Below are positions 25,325-34,380 of a DNA stretch of 64,000 nt, in pieces. The DNA is from Candidatus Methylopumilus universalis (lineage in GTDB: Bacteria > Pseudomonadota > Gammaproteobacteria > Burkholderiales > Methylophilaceae). Where the stretch lies: positions 620,001 to 684,000 of the forward strand of contig NZ_CP040977.1 in assembly GCF_006364435.1 (NCBI RefSeq). The letters are read 5' to 3'. Positions within the stretch are counted from its first letter, which is position 1. Every line of letters starts with the position of its first letter. A model generated the notes under the pieces. It ran no database searches and was not told the origin of the DNA. It worked only from the letters and a program-made list of their open reading frames with translations. The position numbers were made by a program, and so were the translations under genes.

Positions 25325-25345
25325 TTTTGTCCACTCTTTTGTCCA
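25325..25345. repeat. Tandem TTTTGTCCA pair, right end
   Basis: TTTTGTCCA at 25325-25333 and 25337-25345, 12 bp start to start as at the left end. It lies between the integrase start and attR, a position that suits both an arm site and an operator. Confidence 0.62.
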
Positions 25346-25488
25346 CAATTGAGAAAGATTCTAATATAGGGTTATAGACTAAGCAAGAGTAATTAATGCC
25401 TTAAGGCTTATATATAATGGTTATTTGAGGGGTATTGGTAGGGTGTAAGAGGGTGTTAGAAATTAAGTGTTAGAGGATAAATAGGTCA

Positions 25489-25502
25489 CACCTCTTCCGC
25501 CA
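25489..25502 (+). repeat. Attachment site right (attR)
   Basis: CACCTCTTCCGCCA, an exact copy of the tRNA-Ser 3' end, 12 bp from the stop of the glycosyltransferase gene at 25515. No tRNA sequence precedes it, so it is only the duplicated core. Confidence 0.88.
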
Positions 25503-25514
25503 TTTTGTTTTAAT

Positions 25515-27707
25515 CTAATTCGCATTAAATCTATTCCTTATAGCTTTGCCATAAACTTCCAGAGATGATTTATACATAACATCTAAAGTAAAGGGCCTGT
25601 GTATATTTTTCATTTGTTTTGTATTGGGAGTTTTCATAATTTTTAGCATTGCTTTTGATAATGGTTCTGGACTTTGAGGTTTCACTAAGACAGCTTTTTT
25701 GTATTTACTTAAAGTTTCTGGAATGCCTCCGACTGGGCAGCTAATTATTGAAAGACCCACAGACATCGCTTGCAATAATGCTTGAGGAACACCTTCATTC
25801 GCATAACTTGGCAATACAAAACAATCCATTGCTTGCAAGTAGGGTACGATATTTCTAATATCACCAACTAATTTTATATTTTCAGGATAAGAAGAAGCTT
25901 TAGCCAATTTTTTACAATTTTCCATTTGTGGGCCATCGCCTATGATAATTAAAGTACACATTGGATTTTTTAAAAGATTAAATGCTTGAATTAAATCACT
26001 GTGTCCTTTCCATGATCTCAATGTGGCCGCAATGCCAAAAATAAAATGTTTCTGTGGAAGATTTAGTGATTTTCTTTGTTGTATTTTATTGCCAGGTACA
26101 AAAATATCAGTGTCGATTCCAGTGGGGACAGATTTAGTGGGGGTGCGAACAAATTTATCTATAGTTAAATCATCTTTTATAGATTCGCTCGTTGTCATGA
26201 TTGATTCACAGCCTTTGTTATAGAGCCATTTGGAAGACATATTTCTATGAACATGAGTGCTTATATGCCTCGTTCTTACAATCGCTGGTTTTATATTTAA
26301 GGTTAATCTAGCAAGCGCTGAAAGCCAATGATCGGTGCTTGAATGACAAGAAATAATATCCGGCTTTACTTTTTTAATAAGTTTTCTTAAAGAGAGTAAA
26401 TCAGCAAAGCGCTTTTTTTGAAGATCAATACCCTCACACCTTACTCCGTAAAGATGAGCTCTTTTGGCAATTAAACTTTTTTTATCTGCTGCGATAATGA
26501 CTTCATGTCCATATTTAGAATATATCTTTGCTTCCGTAAGCACTCGAATTTCTTGACCACCCCAGCCTAATGAAGACTCCGTGTGTAAAACTTTAATTTT
26601 CTTTTTATTTGCTAATTCATTGTATAAATGAAGCCATTCTTTATTTTTAATATTTATGTCAAAGGCTTTAGCTGCTTTTAAAGCATTTTTTGAAAATAAT
26701 TTTCTTTTTCCCCATGCTTTAATTAAAGCATCAGCAATACTATGTTTATCTTTCTTGCAAATGACACCCGCAAGATTCTTTTCAATATGAGGGGCTAAGC
26801 CAACATCTTTTGTTAAAACGATAGGTAGTCCACAACAAAGCGCTTCAAGAGCTGCATTAGGAAGGCTGTCATAAAGAGAGGGTAGGCAAAATATATCTGA
26901 TGCATCTAAATATTTTTGAATATCATCTTGGGGTCCAGTGATAAGAACGTTATGCCCGCGAGCAAGATCCCTTAATTGTTGAATTTTCTTATCTTGACCT
27001 ACGATAATGGCCTGAAATTTTGGGAGCAATTTAATGGCTTCAACAATTTCAAAAGCACCTTTTCTTTCAAAACCTGAACCTACAAAAAGCACTACAGGTA
27101 ATTTTGGATTAAGTGCTAATTGTTTTTTAGTGGCTTCTTTTTTTGTAGCCGATACAGGATGAAATGATTTTATATCAATACCATTTTCAATCACTTTAAT
27201 TCGAGATTCTGGTACTTTGTAGTATTTATATAATTCATTTTTAACAAGATCACTATTTGCGACAAAAAAAAGGCTTTTGTCTTCAGACATCTCTTTTTCG
27301 ATACACATTATTTTTTGATGGTAGGGGTCAATGCTAAGCCAAGCCTTTTTATACCAGGGGCTAATTTTTTTCATTCTATCGATCCAGGCTGCATGAATGC
27401 CATCTCCCAATCTGTAAATGTCCACTCCGGTCAATCTTTCGTGAGATTGAATAAGATCAAAATTATTTAGACTAATAATTTTCATAACGGATTTTTGGAA
27501 GCTTAGTAATTTTGAGAATCTAAATAAGCCATGTGACTTGGCTTCTATCCAATGAATGTTTTTTGAGTTATTGGCATTTTGCTTCCAAAGCTCGGAAATA
27601 ATAAAAAAGTTAATGCCAAGCTGACTTAATCCAGACGATGCTCGCAGAATGAAATTTTCCGCACCCCCAAAGGCTGTAAACTTTCGTCTAATAATTGCTA
27701 TTTTCAT
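25515..27707 (-). CDS. Fused double family 4 glycosyltransferase
   Basis: 730 aa made of two complete GT-B units. The first (about 1-365) starts MKIAIIRRKFTAFGGAENF, like WaaG-type LPS glucosyltransferases, with ALEALCCGLPIVLT near its end. The second (about 367-730) starts KIKVLHTESSLGWGGQEIRV and has the donor-site segment YANEGVPQALLQAMSVGLSIISCPVGGIPE. Both likely add sugars to the LPS core on the cytoplasmic membrane face. It ends 12 bp outside attR, so it was the native neighbour of tRNA-Ser before insertion. Sugars and acceptors are unknown. Confidence 0.8.
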   Translation of the reverse strand: MKIAIIRRKFTAFGGAENFILRASSGLSQLGINFFIISELWKQNANNSKNIHWIEAKSHGLFRFSKLLSFQKSVMKIISLNNFDLIQSHERLTGVDIYRLGDGIHAAWIDRMKKISPWYKKAWLSIDPYHQKIMCIEKEMSEDKSLFFVANSDLVKNELYKYYKVPESRIKVIENGIDIKSFHPVSATKKEATKKQLALNPKLPVVLFVGSGFERKGAFEIVEAIKLLPKFQAIIVGQDKKIQQLRDLARGHNVLITGPQDDIQKYLDASDIFCLPSLYDSLPNAALEALCCGLPIVLTKDVGLAPHIEKNLAGVICKKDKHSIADALIKAWGKRKLFSKNALKAAKAFDINIKNKEWLHLYNELANKKKIKVLHTESSLGWGGQEIRVLTEAKIYSKYGHEVIIAADKKSLIAKRAHLYGVRCEGIDLQKKRFADLLSLRKLIKKVKPDIISCHSSTDHWLSALARLTLNIKPAIVRTRHISTHVHRNMSSKWLYNKGCESIMTTSESIKDDLTIDKFVRTPTKSVPTGIDTDIFVPGNKIQQRKSLNLPQKHFIFGIAATLRSWKGHSDLIQAFNLLKNPMCTLIIIGDGPQMENCKKLAKASSYPENIKLVGDIRNIVPYLQAMDCFVLPSYANEGVPQALLQAMSVGLSIISCPVGGIPETLSKYKKAVLVKPQSPEPLSKAMLKIMKTPNTKQMKNIHRPFTLDVMYKSSLEVYGKAIRNRFNAN

Positions 27708-27752
27708 ATGACAACATTGTATATATTAATGGGATTATAGGTGACCAACATC

Positions 27753-30311
27753 TCACGCTATGACAGCTTTTAATTTTTCAACTAAATTATCTATCTTATT
27801 TTGATTCATTTTTAAGTTATTTTTGTATGCGACTAAGAATGTATCTTCAGCTCTAGACCCCAGCGTATTTATTTTTGCTTGATTAATAGATATATTTTCT
27901 TTTGAAAGTTGATCAGAAATCAGGCTCAAAAGTCCATTTCTATCGTCTGTAATGATATCCAATTGGTAAATAGGCGATTCGTCAACCTGAGCGATAGAAA
28001 TCTTTGTATCAAAAGCGAAGTGTGTGGCTTGCCGGCTTCTTTCCGAAAGCTTTGTTGGTTTAGTTTCTTTGCTAGTTTCCAATCGACCTACTAATTCTTT
28101 TTCGATAAATTTAAATAAGCCTTCATAGCTCACAGATTTTGGATTGGCATCAAGCAAATCAAAAAGATTGAGCGCATAATTATGTTGCGTTGTGAATATT
28201 TTTGCTGCTGCTATGCTGTATCCAATTTCATCAAAGAAATGGCAGGTCTTATTAAAAATATGCATTGTATTTTTTTGGTAAATAAGAACTTCAATACCTT
28301 CGCCATTTGAGCGATGCCTAACTCGAATGATAGGTTTTTTTGGCGCCGTGTGGGTAAACAGAAGTCTCGTTTGCCATGCAATTTCTTCTTCCGTATATTT
28401 GTAAAAGTAGTTTTCTCCAAAATTCTCCCAAAGATCCTTGTAATGATCATCTCTGATATTGTATGTATTCAGTATTAATGCTGCTTTCTCTTTTCTTTTT
28501 GCAATTGAATCTTCGTGTGATAAATTGCCTTGTTCTAAATAGTTGAGCGTATATTTAAAGAGATTTTTTAGGAGGGTGGCTTTCCACTGATTCCAAACGT
28601 GTGGACTGGTAGCTCGAATATCTGCAACCGTTAAAAGATAAAGTGAAGTCAAATTTTCTCTATTGACAACTTTTCTTGCAAATTCTTCAATAACCCTAGG
28701 ATCTGATAAATCTAACTTTTGCGCTGTATGTGACATTACCAGATGCGATTTAACTAACCATTTGATGAGCGCTTCATCATGAGATGGTAAATGATTTAGT
28801 TTTGAAAACTCATGAACATCTTTAGCTCCAAGTTCAGAATGATCTCCACCCCTACCTTTTGCAATGTCATGAAATAGTGCTGCAAGATAAAGAATATGTT
28901 TATGGGTATAGTTTTTAAACAAATCATGGCAGTCAGGAAATTCATGTTTTAACTCATCTTTTGCAAATCTTCTTAAATTTTGAATGACATTGAGAATATG
29001 TTCATCAACTGTGTAAATATGAAATAAATCGTGCTGCATTTGACTTACAATTTTCCCAAAGGCAGGAATGTATGATCCAATGAGATTGCATTTATTCATG
29101 ATTCTTAACGATCGATTGACCTTCTCATTTGACTTAAGTATGGATAAGAACTTTGCTTGCTGGTTCTTATCTTTTCTAAATGTATGATTTATTCTGTTTG
29201 CAGCACTTCCAAGTAGCAAGAGCAAGTTGGGACCTAGAGAATTGAGCTGTTTATATTTTTGAAAGGTCATGAATACATCAAAAATATATGGCTTTATATT
29301 TTTATTTTGAAATTTAGAATTTATTTCAAGATAATTATTTTTGATTATCAAGAAATGACTATCAGTAATTTTGGTTATCTTGTCTGATTCGATTGGATTA
29401 AGTTTTTTTAAAAGCACTTCGTTAATGAAAGTTGTAAAATTAATTGCCTCATAAACATCCTTCATAAATAACTCACTTCTTTTCTTATGAGTAGTTTTTT
29501 TATACTTTAATAACAATGCCAATTCATTCTGGTAATCAAAAAGCAATCTATCTTCACTTTGTTTTGCTGTGACATGAAGAAGGATTCTCAAGTTTTTAAA
29601 AAAGATGTCAGTTTTAATAAGTTTCTGATAATTTTTCTTATCAAGATATTTTTTTTGATTTAACTTTGTTGGTGTAAATCTTTTAATACAACTTTTGCCT
29701 ACCCATTGAATCATTTGCAGGTCCCTTAAGCCGCCGGGACTTTCTTTTATATTTGGTTCTAATTGATAGGCAGATTGGTTATATTTTTGATGACGATGGT
29801 CTTGTTCTTTTATTTTGCCTTGATAAAACTTTGCAGGAATAAGCGTTTCATTAATAATTTTTTTTAAATTTTTATAAAGTACCTTGTCACCATTAAGATA
29901 TCTGCTCTCCAAAAGGTTTGTTTGTACTGTAATATCCCTTTTGATTTCAATTTTCGTTTGATTTATATTTCTAACGCTGTGGCCGACTCGTAAGCCAAGA
30001 TCCCATACCAAACTAATAAACTGTTCAATTTTTTGACTTAGAGACTTGTGAAGGCTCTTTGGGATTAATATTAGTAAATCAATATCAGAGTAAGGAAAAA
30101 GTTCTTGGCGGCCATAGCCTCCGCAAGCTATAAGAGTTGCGCTATTTCTTAATTCTAGATCTTGCCAAAGTCTGCTTAACGTTTTATCAATAAGCTGTGA
30201 GTGATTTTGAAGATAAGAAATACCATCTCTTTTTTTCAAAAATACTTTAATGAGATTTAACTCATTTAAAGCTAATTCTTTTTTAAGGCTTAGTATTTCT
30301 TTTTGAATCAA
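27753..30311 (-). CDS. glnD: Bifunctional PII uridylyltransferase/uridylyl-removing enzyme
   Basis: 852 aa sensor of glutamine that uridylylates or deuridylylates PII. The nucleotidyltransferase motif GGYGRQELFPYSDIDLL (64-80, metal ligands D76 and D78), a central HD domain (AALFHDIAKGRGGDHSELG) for deuridylylation and two C-terminal ACT domains (IAQVDESPIYQLDIITDDRNGLLSLIS being the last) appear in the canonical order and length. It starts 3 bp after the map stop; map-glnD is a common pair. Confidence 0.95.
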   Translation of the reverse strand: MIQKEILSLKKELALNELNLIKVFLKKRDGISYLQNHSQLIDKTLSRLWQDLELRNSATLIACGGYGRQELFPYSDIDLLILIPKSLHKSLSQKIEQFISLVWDLGLRVGHSVRNINQTKIEIKRDITVQTNLLESRYLNGDKVLYKNLKKIINETLIPAKFYQGKIKEQDHRHQKYNQSAYQLEPNIKESPGGLRDLQMIQWVGKSCIKRFTPTKLNQKKYLDKKNYQKLIKTDIFFKNLRILLHVTAKQSEDRLLFDYQNELALLLKYKKTTHKKRSELFMKDVYEAINFTTFINEVLLKKLNPIESDKITKITDSHFLIIKNNYLEINSKFQNKNIKPYIFDVFMTFQKYKQLNSLGPNLLLLLGSAANRINHTFRKDKNQQAKFLSILKSNEKVNRSLRIMNKCNLIGSYIPAFGKIVSQMQHDLFHIYTVDEHILNVIQNLRRFAKDELKHEFPDCHDLFKNYTHKHILYLAALFHDIAKGRGGDHSELGAKDVHEFSKLNHLPSHDEALIKWLVKSHLVMSHTAQKLDLSDPRVIEEFARKVVNRENLTSLYLLTVADIRATSPHVWNQWKATLLKNLFKYTLNYLEQGNLSHEDSIAKRKEKAALILNTYNIRDDHYKDLWENFGENYFYKYTEEEIAWQTRLLFTHTAPKKPIIRVRHRSNGEGIEVLIYQKNTMHIFNKTCHFFDEIGYSIAAAKIFTTQHNYALNLFDLLDANPKSVSYEGLFKFIEKELVGRLETSKETKPTKLSERSRQATHFAFDTKISIAQVDESPIYQLDIITDDRNGLLSLISDQLSKENISINQAKINTLGSRAEDTFLVAYKNNLKMNQNKIDNLVEKLKAVIA

Positions 30312-30314
30312 GAT

Positions 30315-31115
30315 TTAATTAGCAAATGCTGGAGGAGGGGGTGTTTTTTCAGAAACTGTAAGGACTTCATAGCCGCTATCCGTAACTAATATTGTATGTT
30401 CCCATTGTGCTGATAGGCTTCGATCTTTGGTGACGATAGTCCAGCCATCGGGCATTTGTTTAATATCTCTTTTGCCTGCATTAATCATAGGCTCAATCGT
30501 AAAAATCATACCCGCTTCTAGAGTAACTCCTGTGCCAGGCTTTCCATAATGAAGGACTTGAGGCTCTTCATGAAAACGCTTACCAATGCCATGACCACAA
30601 AATTCTCTCACAACACTAAACCCATTTTTTTCAGCAAAGTCTTGAATGACAAATCCGATATCACCTAATTTTGCACCTGGCTTAACTTTTTGAATACCAA
30701 GCCACATAGCTTCATAGGTGAGTTTACATAAACGCTTAGCTTGAATTGAAGTATCTCCCAAGAGAAACATGCGGCTTGTATCGCCATGGAAACCATCTTT
30801 AATAACCGTAATATCTATATTTACAATATCTCCATCTTTAAGTGCCTTTGGGCCTGGCACACCATGGCAAATCTGATGATTGATGGAAGTGCAAATAGAT
30901 TTTGGATATGGAGTATGTCCATCCGGTGCGTAATTTAAGGGGGCCGGGATTGTTTTTTGTACATTCACCATGAAATCATGACAAAGCTTATCAATTTCTT
31001 CAGTGGTAATGCCTGGAATAACAAAAGGTGTAATATAATCAAGTACTTGTGATGCTAGCGCACCAGCAATACGCATTTTTTCTATTTCTTGGGAATTTTT
31101 GATGTGTATTGTCAT
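30315..31115 (-). CDS. map: Methionine aminopeptidase type I
   Basis: Removes the initiator methionine. The pita-bread fold ligands are seen in DGDIVNIDITVIKDGFHGDTSRMF, HGIGKRFHEEP and TIEPM, plus the late Glu in SAQWEHTILVT. The start at 31115 (MTIHIKNSQEIEKMRIAG) gives the standard length of 266 aa; the frame extends 29 codons upstream to 31202, but those codons run into the rpsB promoter region and are not family-like. It is divergent from rpsB, an arrangement found in most proteobacteria. Confidence 0.95.
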   Translation of the reverse strand: MTIHIKNSQEIEKMRIAGALASQVLDYITPFVIPGITTEEIDKLCHDFMVNVQKTIPAPLNYAPDGHTPYPKSICTSINHQICHGVPGPKALKDGDIVNIDITVIKDGFHGDTSRMFLLGDTSIQAKRLCKLTYEAMWLGIQKVKPGAKLGDIGFVIQDFAEKNGFSVVREFCGHGIGKRFHEEPQVLHYGKPGTGVTLEAGMIFTIEPMINAGKRDIKQMPDGWTIVTKDRSLSAQWEHTILVTDSGYEVLTVSEKTPPPPAFAN

Positions 31116-31137
31116 GATTACTACGTTTAGATTACGT

Positions 31138-31165
31138 TTGAACTTGTTTTTTGTGCTATTATAGC
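31138..31165 (+). promoter_or_regulatory. Candidate rpsB promoter
   Basis: TTGAAC (31138-31143) and TATAGC (31160-31165), 16-bp spacing, in the divergent map/rpsB gap. A GC-rich discriminator (GCGC) follows, as in stringently controlled ribosomal promoters. It gives a leader of about 105 nt. Confidence 0.5.
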
Positions 31166-31200
31166 GCGCTTCTTCAAGGTTCTTGAGGAAATAATTTTGC

Positions 31201-31257
31201 ATTACCTAACGTTAGGGTGTCTATGAAAATAGATGTAATTAGGTGATGTTTTTTTAA
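31201..31257 (+). promoter_or_regulatory. Structured rpsB leader, possible S2 autoregulatory attenuator
   Basis: The leader can fold a 9-bp outer stem, ATTACCTAA (31201-31209) with TTAGGTGAT (31239-31247, one G-U), enclosing a small hairpin TCTAT-GAAA-ATAGA (31220-31233) with a GNRA tetraloop. A run of seven T follows directly (31249-31255), so it could work as a terminator. rpsB leaders are known S2-binding autoregulatory sites in other proteobacteria; equivalence here is inferred. Confidence 0.5.
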
Positions 31258-31278
31258 CCCATAACAACGGAGTCAATT

Positions 31279-32031
31279 ATGTCAGTTACTATGCGTCAAA
31301 TGTTAGAAGCGGGGGTCCATTTCGGCCACCAAACCCGTTACTGGAATCCAAGAATGGCACCATATATTTTTGGTGACAGGAATAAAATTCATATTGTTAA
31401 CCTAGAAAAAACATTGCCAATGTTCCAAGAGGCCTTGAAGTACATCCGCACTCTTGCTGCAAACAAAGGACGTATTCTTTTTGTAGGTACGAAAAGACAA
31501 GCCCGAGAAATTCTTAAAGAAGAAGCTTCTCGCGCTGGTGTTTCTTACGTGAATCATCGCTGGTTAGGCGGTATGCTCACAAATTTTAAAACAGTGAGAC
31601 AGTCTATTAAACGTCTTAATGATTACGAAGCGATGCTTGAAGATGGAAGTTTACTTAAGTTTAATAAAAAAGAAGCATTAGGCTATAAGCGTGACTATGA
31701 AAAATTACAACGCTCAATTGGCGGTATTAAAGATATGACAGCACTGCCTGATGCAATTTTTGTAATCGACGTAGGTCATGAGAGTGGCGCTATAGTTGAA
31801 GCAAATAAGCTTGGTATACCTATCATTGGTGTTGTTGACACTAATAATTCACCTGATGACATTTCATATGTGATTCCTGGCAACGACGACTCAAGCAGAG
31901 CCATTAGACTTTACGCAAGAGGTATGGCTGACGCAGTATTAGAAGGTAAAAGTCAGGCATTAAATGAACTTGCTAAGTCAGTATCGCAAGAAGAAGAATT
32001 TGTAGAAGTGACTGAGGCGGTCGCTGAGTAA
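31279..32031 (+). CDS. rpsB: 30S ribosomal protein S2
   Basis: Essential small-subunit protein. [44 protein letters not shown] and [27 protein letters not shown] are diagnostic; 250 aa with a short acidic tail is usual. ACGGAG is the ribosome-binding site. It heads the rpsB-tsf-pyrH-frr cluster. Confidence 0.98.
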   Translation: MSVTMRQMLEAGVHFGHQTRYWNPRMAPYIFGDRNKIHIVNLEKTLPMFQEALKYIRTLAANKGRILFVGTKRQAREILKEEASRAGVSYVNHRWLGGMLTNFKTVRQSIKRLNDYEAMLEDGSLLKFNKKEALGYKRDYEKLQRSIGGIKDMTALPDAIFVIDVGHESGAIVEANKLGIPIIGVVDTNNSPDDISYVIPGNDDSSRAIRLYARGMADAVLEGKSQALNELAKSVSQEEEFVEVTEAVAE

Positions 32032-32050
32032 TTTTTAAAGCATTATTTAA

Positions 32051-32073
32051 AAGGGGCTTCATGCCCCTTTTTT
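32051..32073 (+). terminator. Terminator/attenuator between rpsB and tsf
   Basis: Stem AAGGGGC (32051-32057) / GCCCCTT (32063-32069), 5-base loop, followed by a T-run. In this cluster such a hairpin usually reduces rather than blocks read-through into tsf. Confidence 0.85.
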
Positions 32074-32114
32074 AATAATAAATTTATTCATACAGTATTT
32101 AAGGAGTAATCAAA

Positions 32115-32990
32115 GTGGCAGAAATAACAGCAAGCATGGTCAAAGACCTACGTGATCGCACAGACGCACCTATGATGGATTGTAAAAAAGCATTAACTGA
32201 AGCTGATGGTGACAGTGTGCGCGCTGAAGAAATTTTAAGAGTTCGTTTCGGAAATAAAGCAAGTAAGGCTGCGGGAAGATTGGCCGCTGAGGGTATTGTG
32301 ATTGCTTTTGTAGCTAAAGACGGCAAAACAGGAACGCTGCTTGAAGTTAACTCAGAGACAGATTTTTGCGCCAAAAATGAAGACTTTTTAAAGTATACAA
32401 ACGAACTTGTAAGCACCATCAATGAAAAGAACCCAGCCAACATTGAGGCTTTAACAAGTTTAAATATGGCTTCTGGCAATGCTGAGGAAGTTCGTACTCA
32501 GCTTGTGGGTAAAATTGGAGAAAATATTACACCACGTCGATTCGTTCGTTATCAAACAACGGGTCAAATATTTAGTTATATCCACAGCGGAAGAATTGGT
32601 GTGCTTCTAGATCTTCAAGGTGGAGATGAGGCTTTAGGAAAAGATTTGGCTATGCATATTGCAGCAAATAAACCCAAAGCACTTAATGCATCTGGCATTG
32701 ATGCTGCATTAATTGAGGTTGAGAAACGTGTAGCGATTGAAAAAGCAAAAGAGGCTGGAAAACCAGAAGCTATGTTAGAAAAAATTGCAGAAGGCACGGT
32801 GCAAAAATTCCTTAAAGAGGTCACATTACTGAATCAACCTTTTGTGAAGGATGACAAAGTAAGCGTTGAGCAATTATTGAAAGCTAACAACGCAACTGTG
32901 AATGCTTTCAGCATTTATTCTGTAGCTGAAGGCATTGAAAAGGCGGTAGTAGATTACGCTGCAGAAGTTGCAGCGGCAGCAAAGGTTTAG
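32115..32990 (+). CDS. tsf: Elongation factor Ts
   Basis: Nucleotide-exchange factor for EF-Tu. The N-terminal UBA-like domain (ITASMVKDLRDRTDAPMMDCKKALTEADGD), the VNSETDFCAKNEDF motif that contacts EF-Tu and the two core subdomains with a C-terminal QPFVKDDKVSVEQLL are all present in 291 aa. It starts at GTG or the equivalent start 14 bases after AAGGAG. A terminator follows. Confidence 0.97.
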   Translation: MAEITASMVKDLRDRTDAPMMDCKKALTEADGDSVRAEEILRVRFGNKASKAAGRLAAEGIVIAFVAKDGKTGTLLEVNSETDFCAKNEDFLKYTNELVSTINEKNPANIEALTSLNMASGNAEEVRTQLVGKIGENITPRRFVRYQTTGQIFSYIHSGRIGVLLDLQGGDEALGKDLAMHIAANKPKALNASGIDAALIEVEKRVAIEKAKEAGKPEAMLEKIAEGTVQKFLKEVTLLNQPFVKDDKVSVEQLLKANNATVNAFSIYSVAEGIEKAVVDYAAEVAAAAKV

Positions 32991-33007
32991 TCTTATCAAA
33001 GCACATA

Positions 33008-33039
33008 AAGGATTGTATGATTTATACAGTCCTTTTTTT
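33008..33039 (+). terminator. Intrinsic terminator after tsf
   Basis: Stem of 11 bp with one G-T mismatch, AAGGATTGTAT (33008-33018) / ATACAGTCCTT (33024-33034), followed by T residues. Confidence 0.85.
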
Positions 33040-33081
33040 ATGTCCCCTGGTTTAAAAATACGTTAAACTTTAAGGAAAATT

Positions 33082-33807
33082 ATGGCCCAATCTGCATACA
33101 AAAGAATTATGTTGAAAATATCAGGCGAAGCCTTGATGGGCGAAGATCCGTTTGGTATTAATCAGCATACTATTTCAAATATAGTTCATGAGATTAAAGA
33201 AGCGCTCGATTTAAAAATTCAAATGGGTATTGTGATTGGTGGTGGCAATATTTTTAGAGGTGTAGCTTTAGGCGCTGCAGGCATGGATAGGGCGACTGCA
33301 GATTATATGGGCATGATGGCTACTGTGATGAATGCATTGGCTCTTCAAGATGCCATGAAACATGCAGGAATTGTAGCCCGTGTTCAATCAGCGCTAAATA
33401 TAGAACAAGTGGTAGAACCATATATTCGTGGCAAGGCTATTCGCTATCTTGAAGAGGGTAAAGTGGTTATATTCGCTGCAGGAACAGGCAATCCCTTCTT
33501 TACGACTGATACAGCAGCAGCATTGCGAGGCGTAGAAATGAATGCAGATATTATGATTAAAGCGACCAAAGTCGATGGTATTTATTCAGAAGACCCTAAA
33601 AAAAATCCAAAGGCAAAGCGATACGAAGTTGTCAGTTTTGATGAAGCCATTCAAAAGGATTTAAAAGTCATGGATGCCACTGCCCTAACTTTATGTCGAG
33701 ACCAACAATTACCGATCGCAGTATTTAATATATTTAAATCAGGGGCATTAAAAAATATTTTATTAGGACAAAATGAAGGCACGCTCGTGATGCCTAATAT
33801 ACATTGA
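33082..33807 (+). CDS. pyrH: Uridylate kinase
   Basis: Hexameric UMP kinase of the amino-acid-kinase fold. [33 protein letters not shown] and [16 protein letters not shown] are family signatures; 241 aa is standard. It follows the tsf terminator by 43 bp, and frr begins 15 bp after it. Confidence 0.97.
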   Translation: MAQSAYKRIMLKISGEALMGEDPFGINQHTISNIVHEIKEALDLKIQMGIVIGGGNIFRGVALGAAGMDRATADYMGMMATVMNALALQDAMKHAGIVARVQSALNIEQVVEPYIRGKAIRYLEEGKVVIFAAGTGNPFFTTDTAAALRGVEMNADIMIKATKVDGIYSEDPKKNPKAKRYEVVSFDEAIQKDLKVMDATALTLCRDQQLPIAVFNIFKSGALKNILLGQNEGTLVMPNIH

Positions 33808-33822
33808 TTAAAGAGGATGGTC

Positions 33823-34380
33823 ATGACTGAAGCAATTAAAGTAAATGTAAGTGAAAAGATGCAAAAATCTCTAGACTCTTTTAAGTCTGATCTTGCAAAA
33901 GTTAGAACAGGTAGAGCACATACTGGACTTTTGGATCATATTGTCATTGATTATTATGGTTCTATGGTTCCTATTAATCAGGTAGCTGGTGTTAATTTAG
34001 GGGATGCAAAAACAATCAATGTGCAGCCTTATGAGAAGAGTATGGTCGGTAAAATCGAAAAAGCGATTCGCGATAGCGACCTTGGGTTAAATCCCGCAAC
34101 ATCTGGTGACCTTATTCGCGTCCCTATGCCCACACTGACAGAAGAGCGTAGAAGGGATCTTATAAAAGTTGTTCGAACAGAAGCTGAGTCAGCTAAAGTT
34201 GCGATGCGAAATATTAGACGCGATGCAAATGACTCCCTAAAAAAATTAATCAAAGAAAAAGAAATCAGTGAAGATGATGAACGAAGATCGCAAGATGAAG
34301 TTCAAAAAATTACAGATAAGTTTATCGCCGAAATCGATAAACTTCTTCAAACAAAAGAATCTGAATTACTCGCAATTTAG
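33823..34380 (+). CDS. frr: Ribosome recycling factor
   Basis: Releases mRNA and tRNA from post-termination ribosomes with EF-G. The long-helix bundle sequence ([29 protein letters not shown]) and the [29 protein letters not shown]-terminus are diagnostic. The ATG at 33823 is chosen over 33817 because AAGAGG at 33811-33816 then has normal spacing, giving the usual 185 aa. Its stop overlaps the uppS GTG by one base. Confidence 0.96.
   Translation: MTEAIKVNVSEKMQKSLDSFKSDLAKVRTGRAHTGLLDHIVIDYYGSMVPINQVAGVNLGDAKTINVQPYEKSMVGKIEKAIRDSDLGLNPATSGDLIRVPMPTLTEERRRDLIKVVRTEAESAKVAMRNIRRDANDSLKKLIKEKEISEDDERRSQDEVQKITDKFIAEIDKLLQTKESELLAI

Larger units (their letters stand above)
16441..25502 (+). mobile_element. 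tRNA-Ser-integrated genomic island with metal-handling cargo
   Basis: Bounded by a 14-bp direct repeat, CACCTCTTCCGCCA, that is the 3' end of tRNA-Ser (16441-16454) and recurs at 25489-25502. The right end carries a tyrosine integrase, an unknown coupled gene, an AlpA-like regulator and a RepA-like helicase, all on the minus strand; this is the core of a P4-like or plasmid-like integrative element. The left 5 kb carries cargo: a small regulator/membrane cluster, a lipoprotein, a CDF transporter and a Mer-like metal locus. No capsid, conjugation or toxin gene is seen. The flanks are ordinary core genes. Confidence 0.88.

Noticed and set aside
25489-25502. Second tRNA-Ser gene at the right end
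   Set aside because: Only the last 14 bases match; the rest of the tRNA is absent, so it is an attachment core.
31116-31202. 29-residue N-terminal extension of methionine aminopeptidase
   Set aside because: The extension runs across the rpsB promoter region and is not family-like; MTIHIKNSQEIEKMRIAG is the normal beginning.
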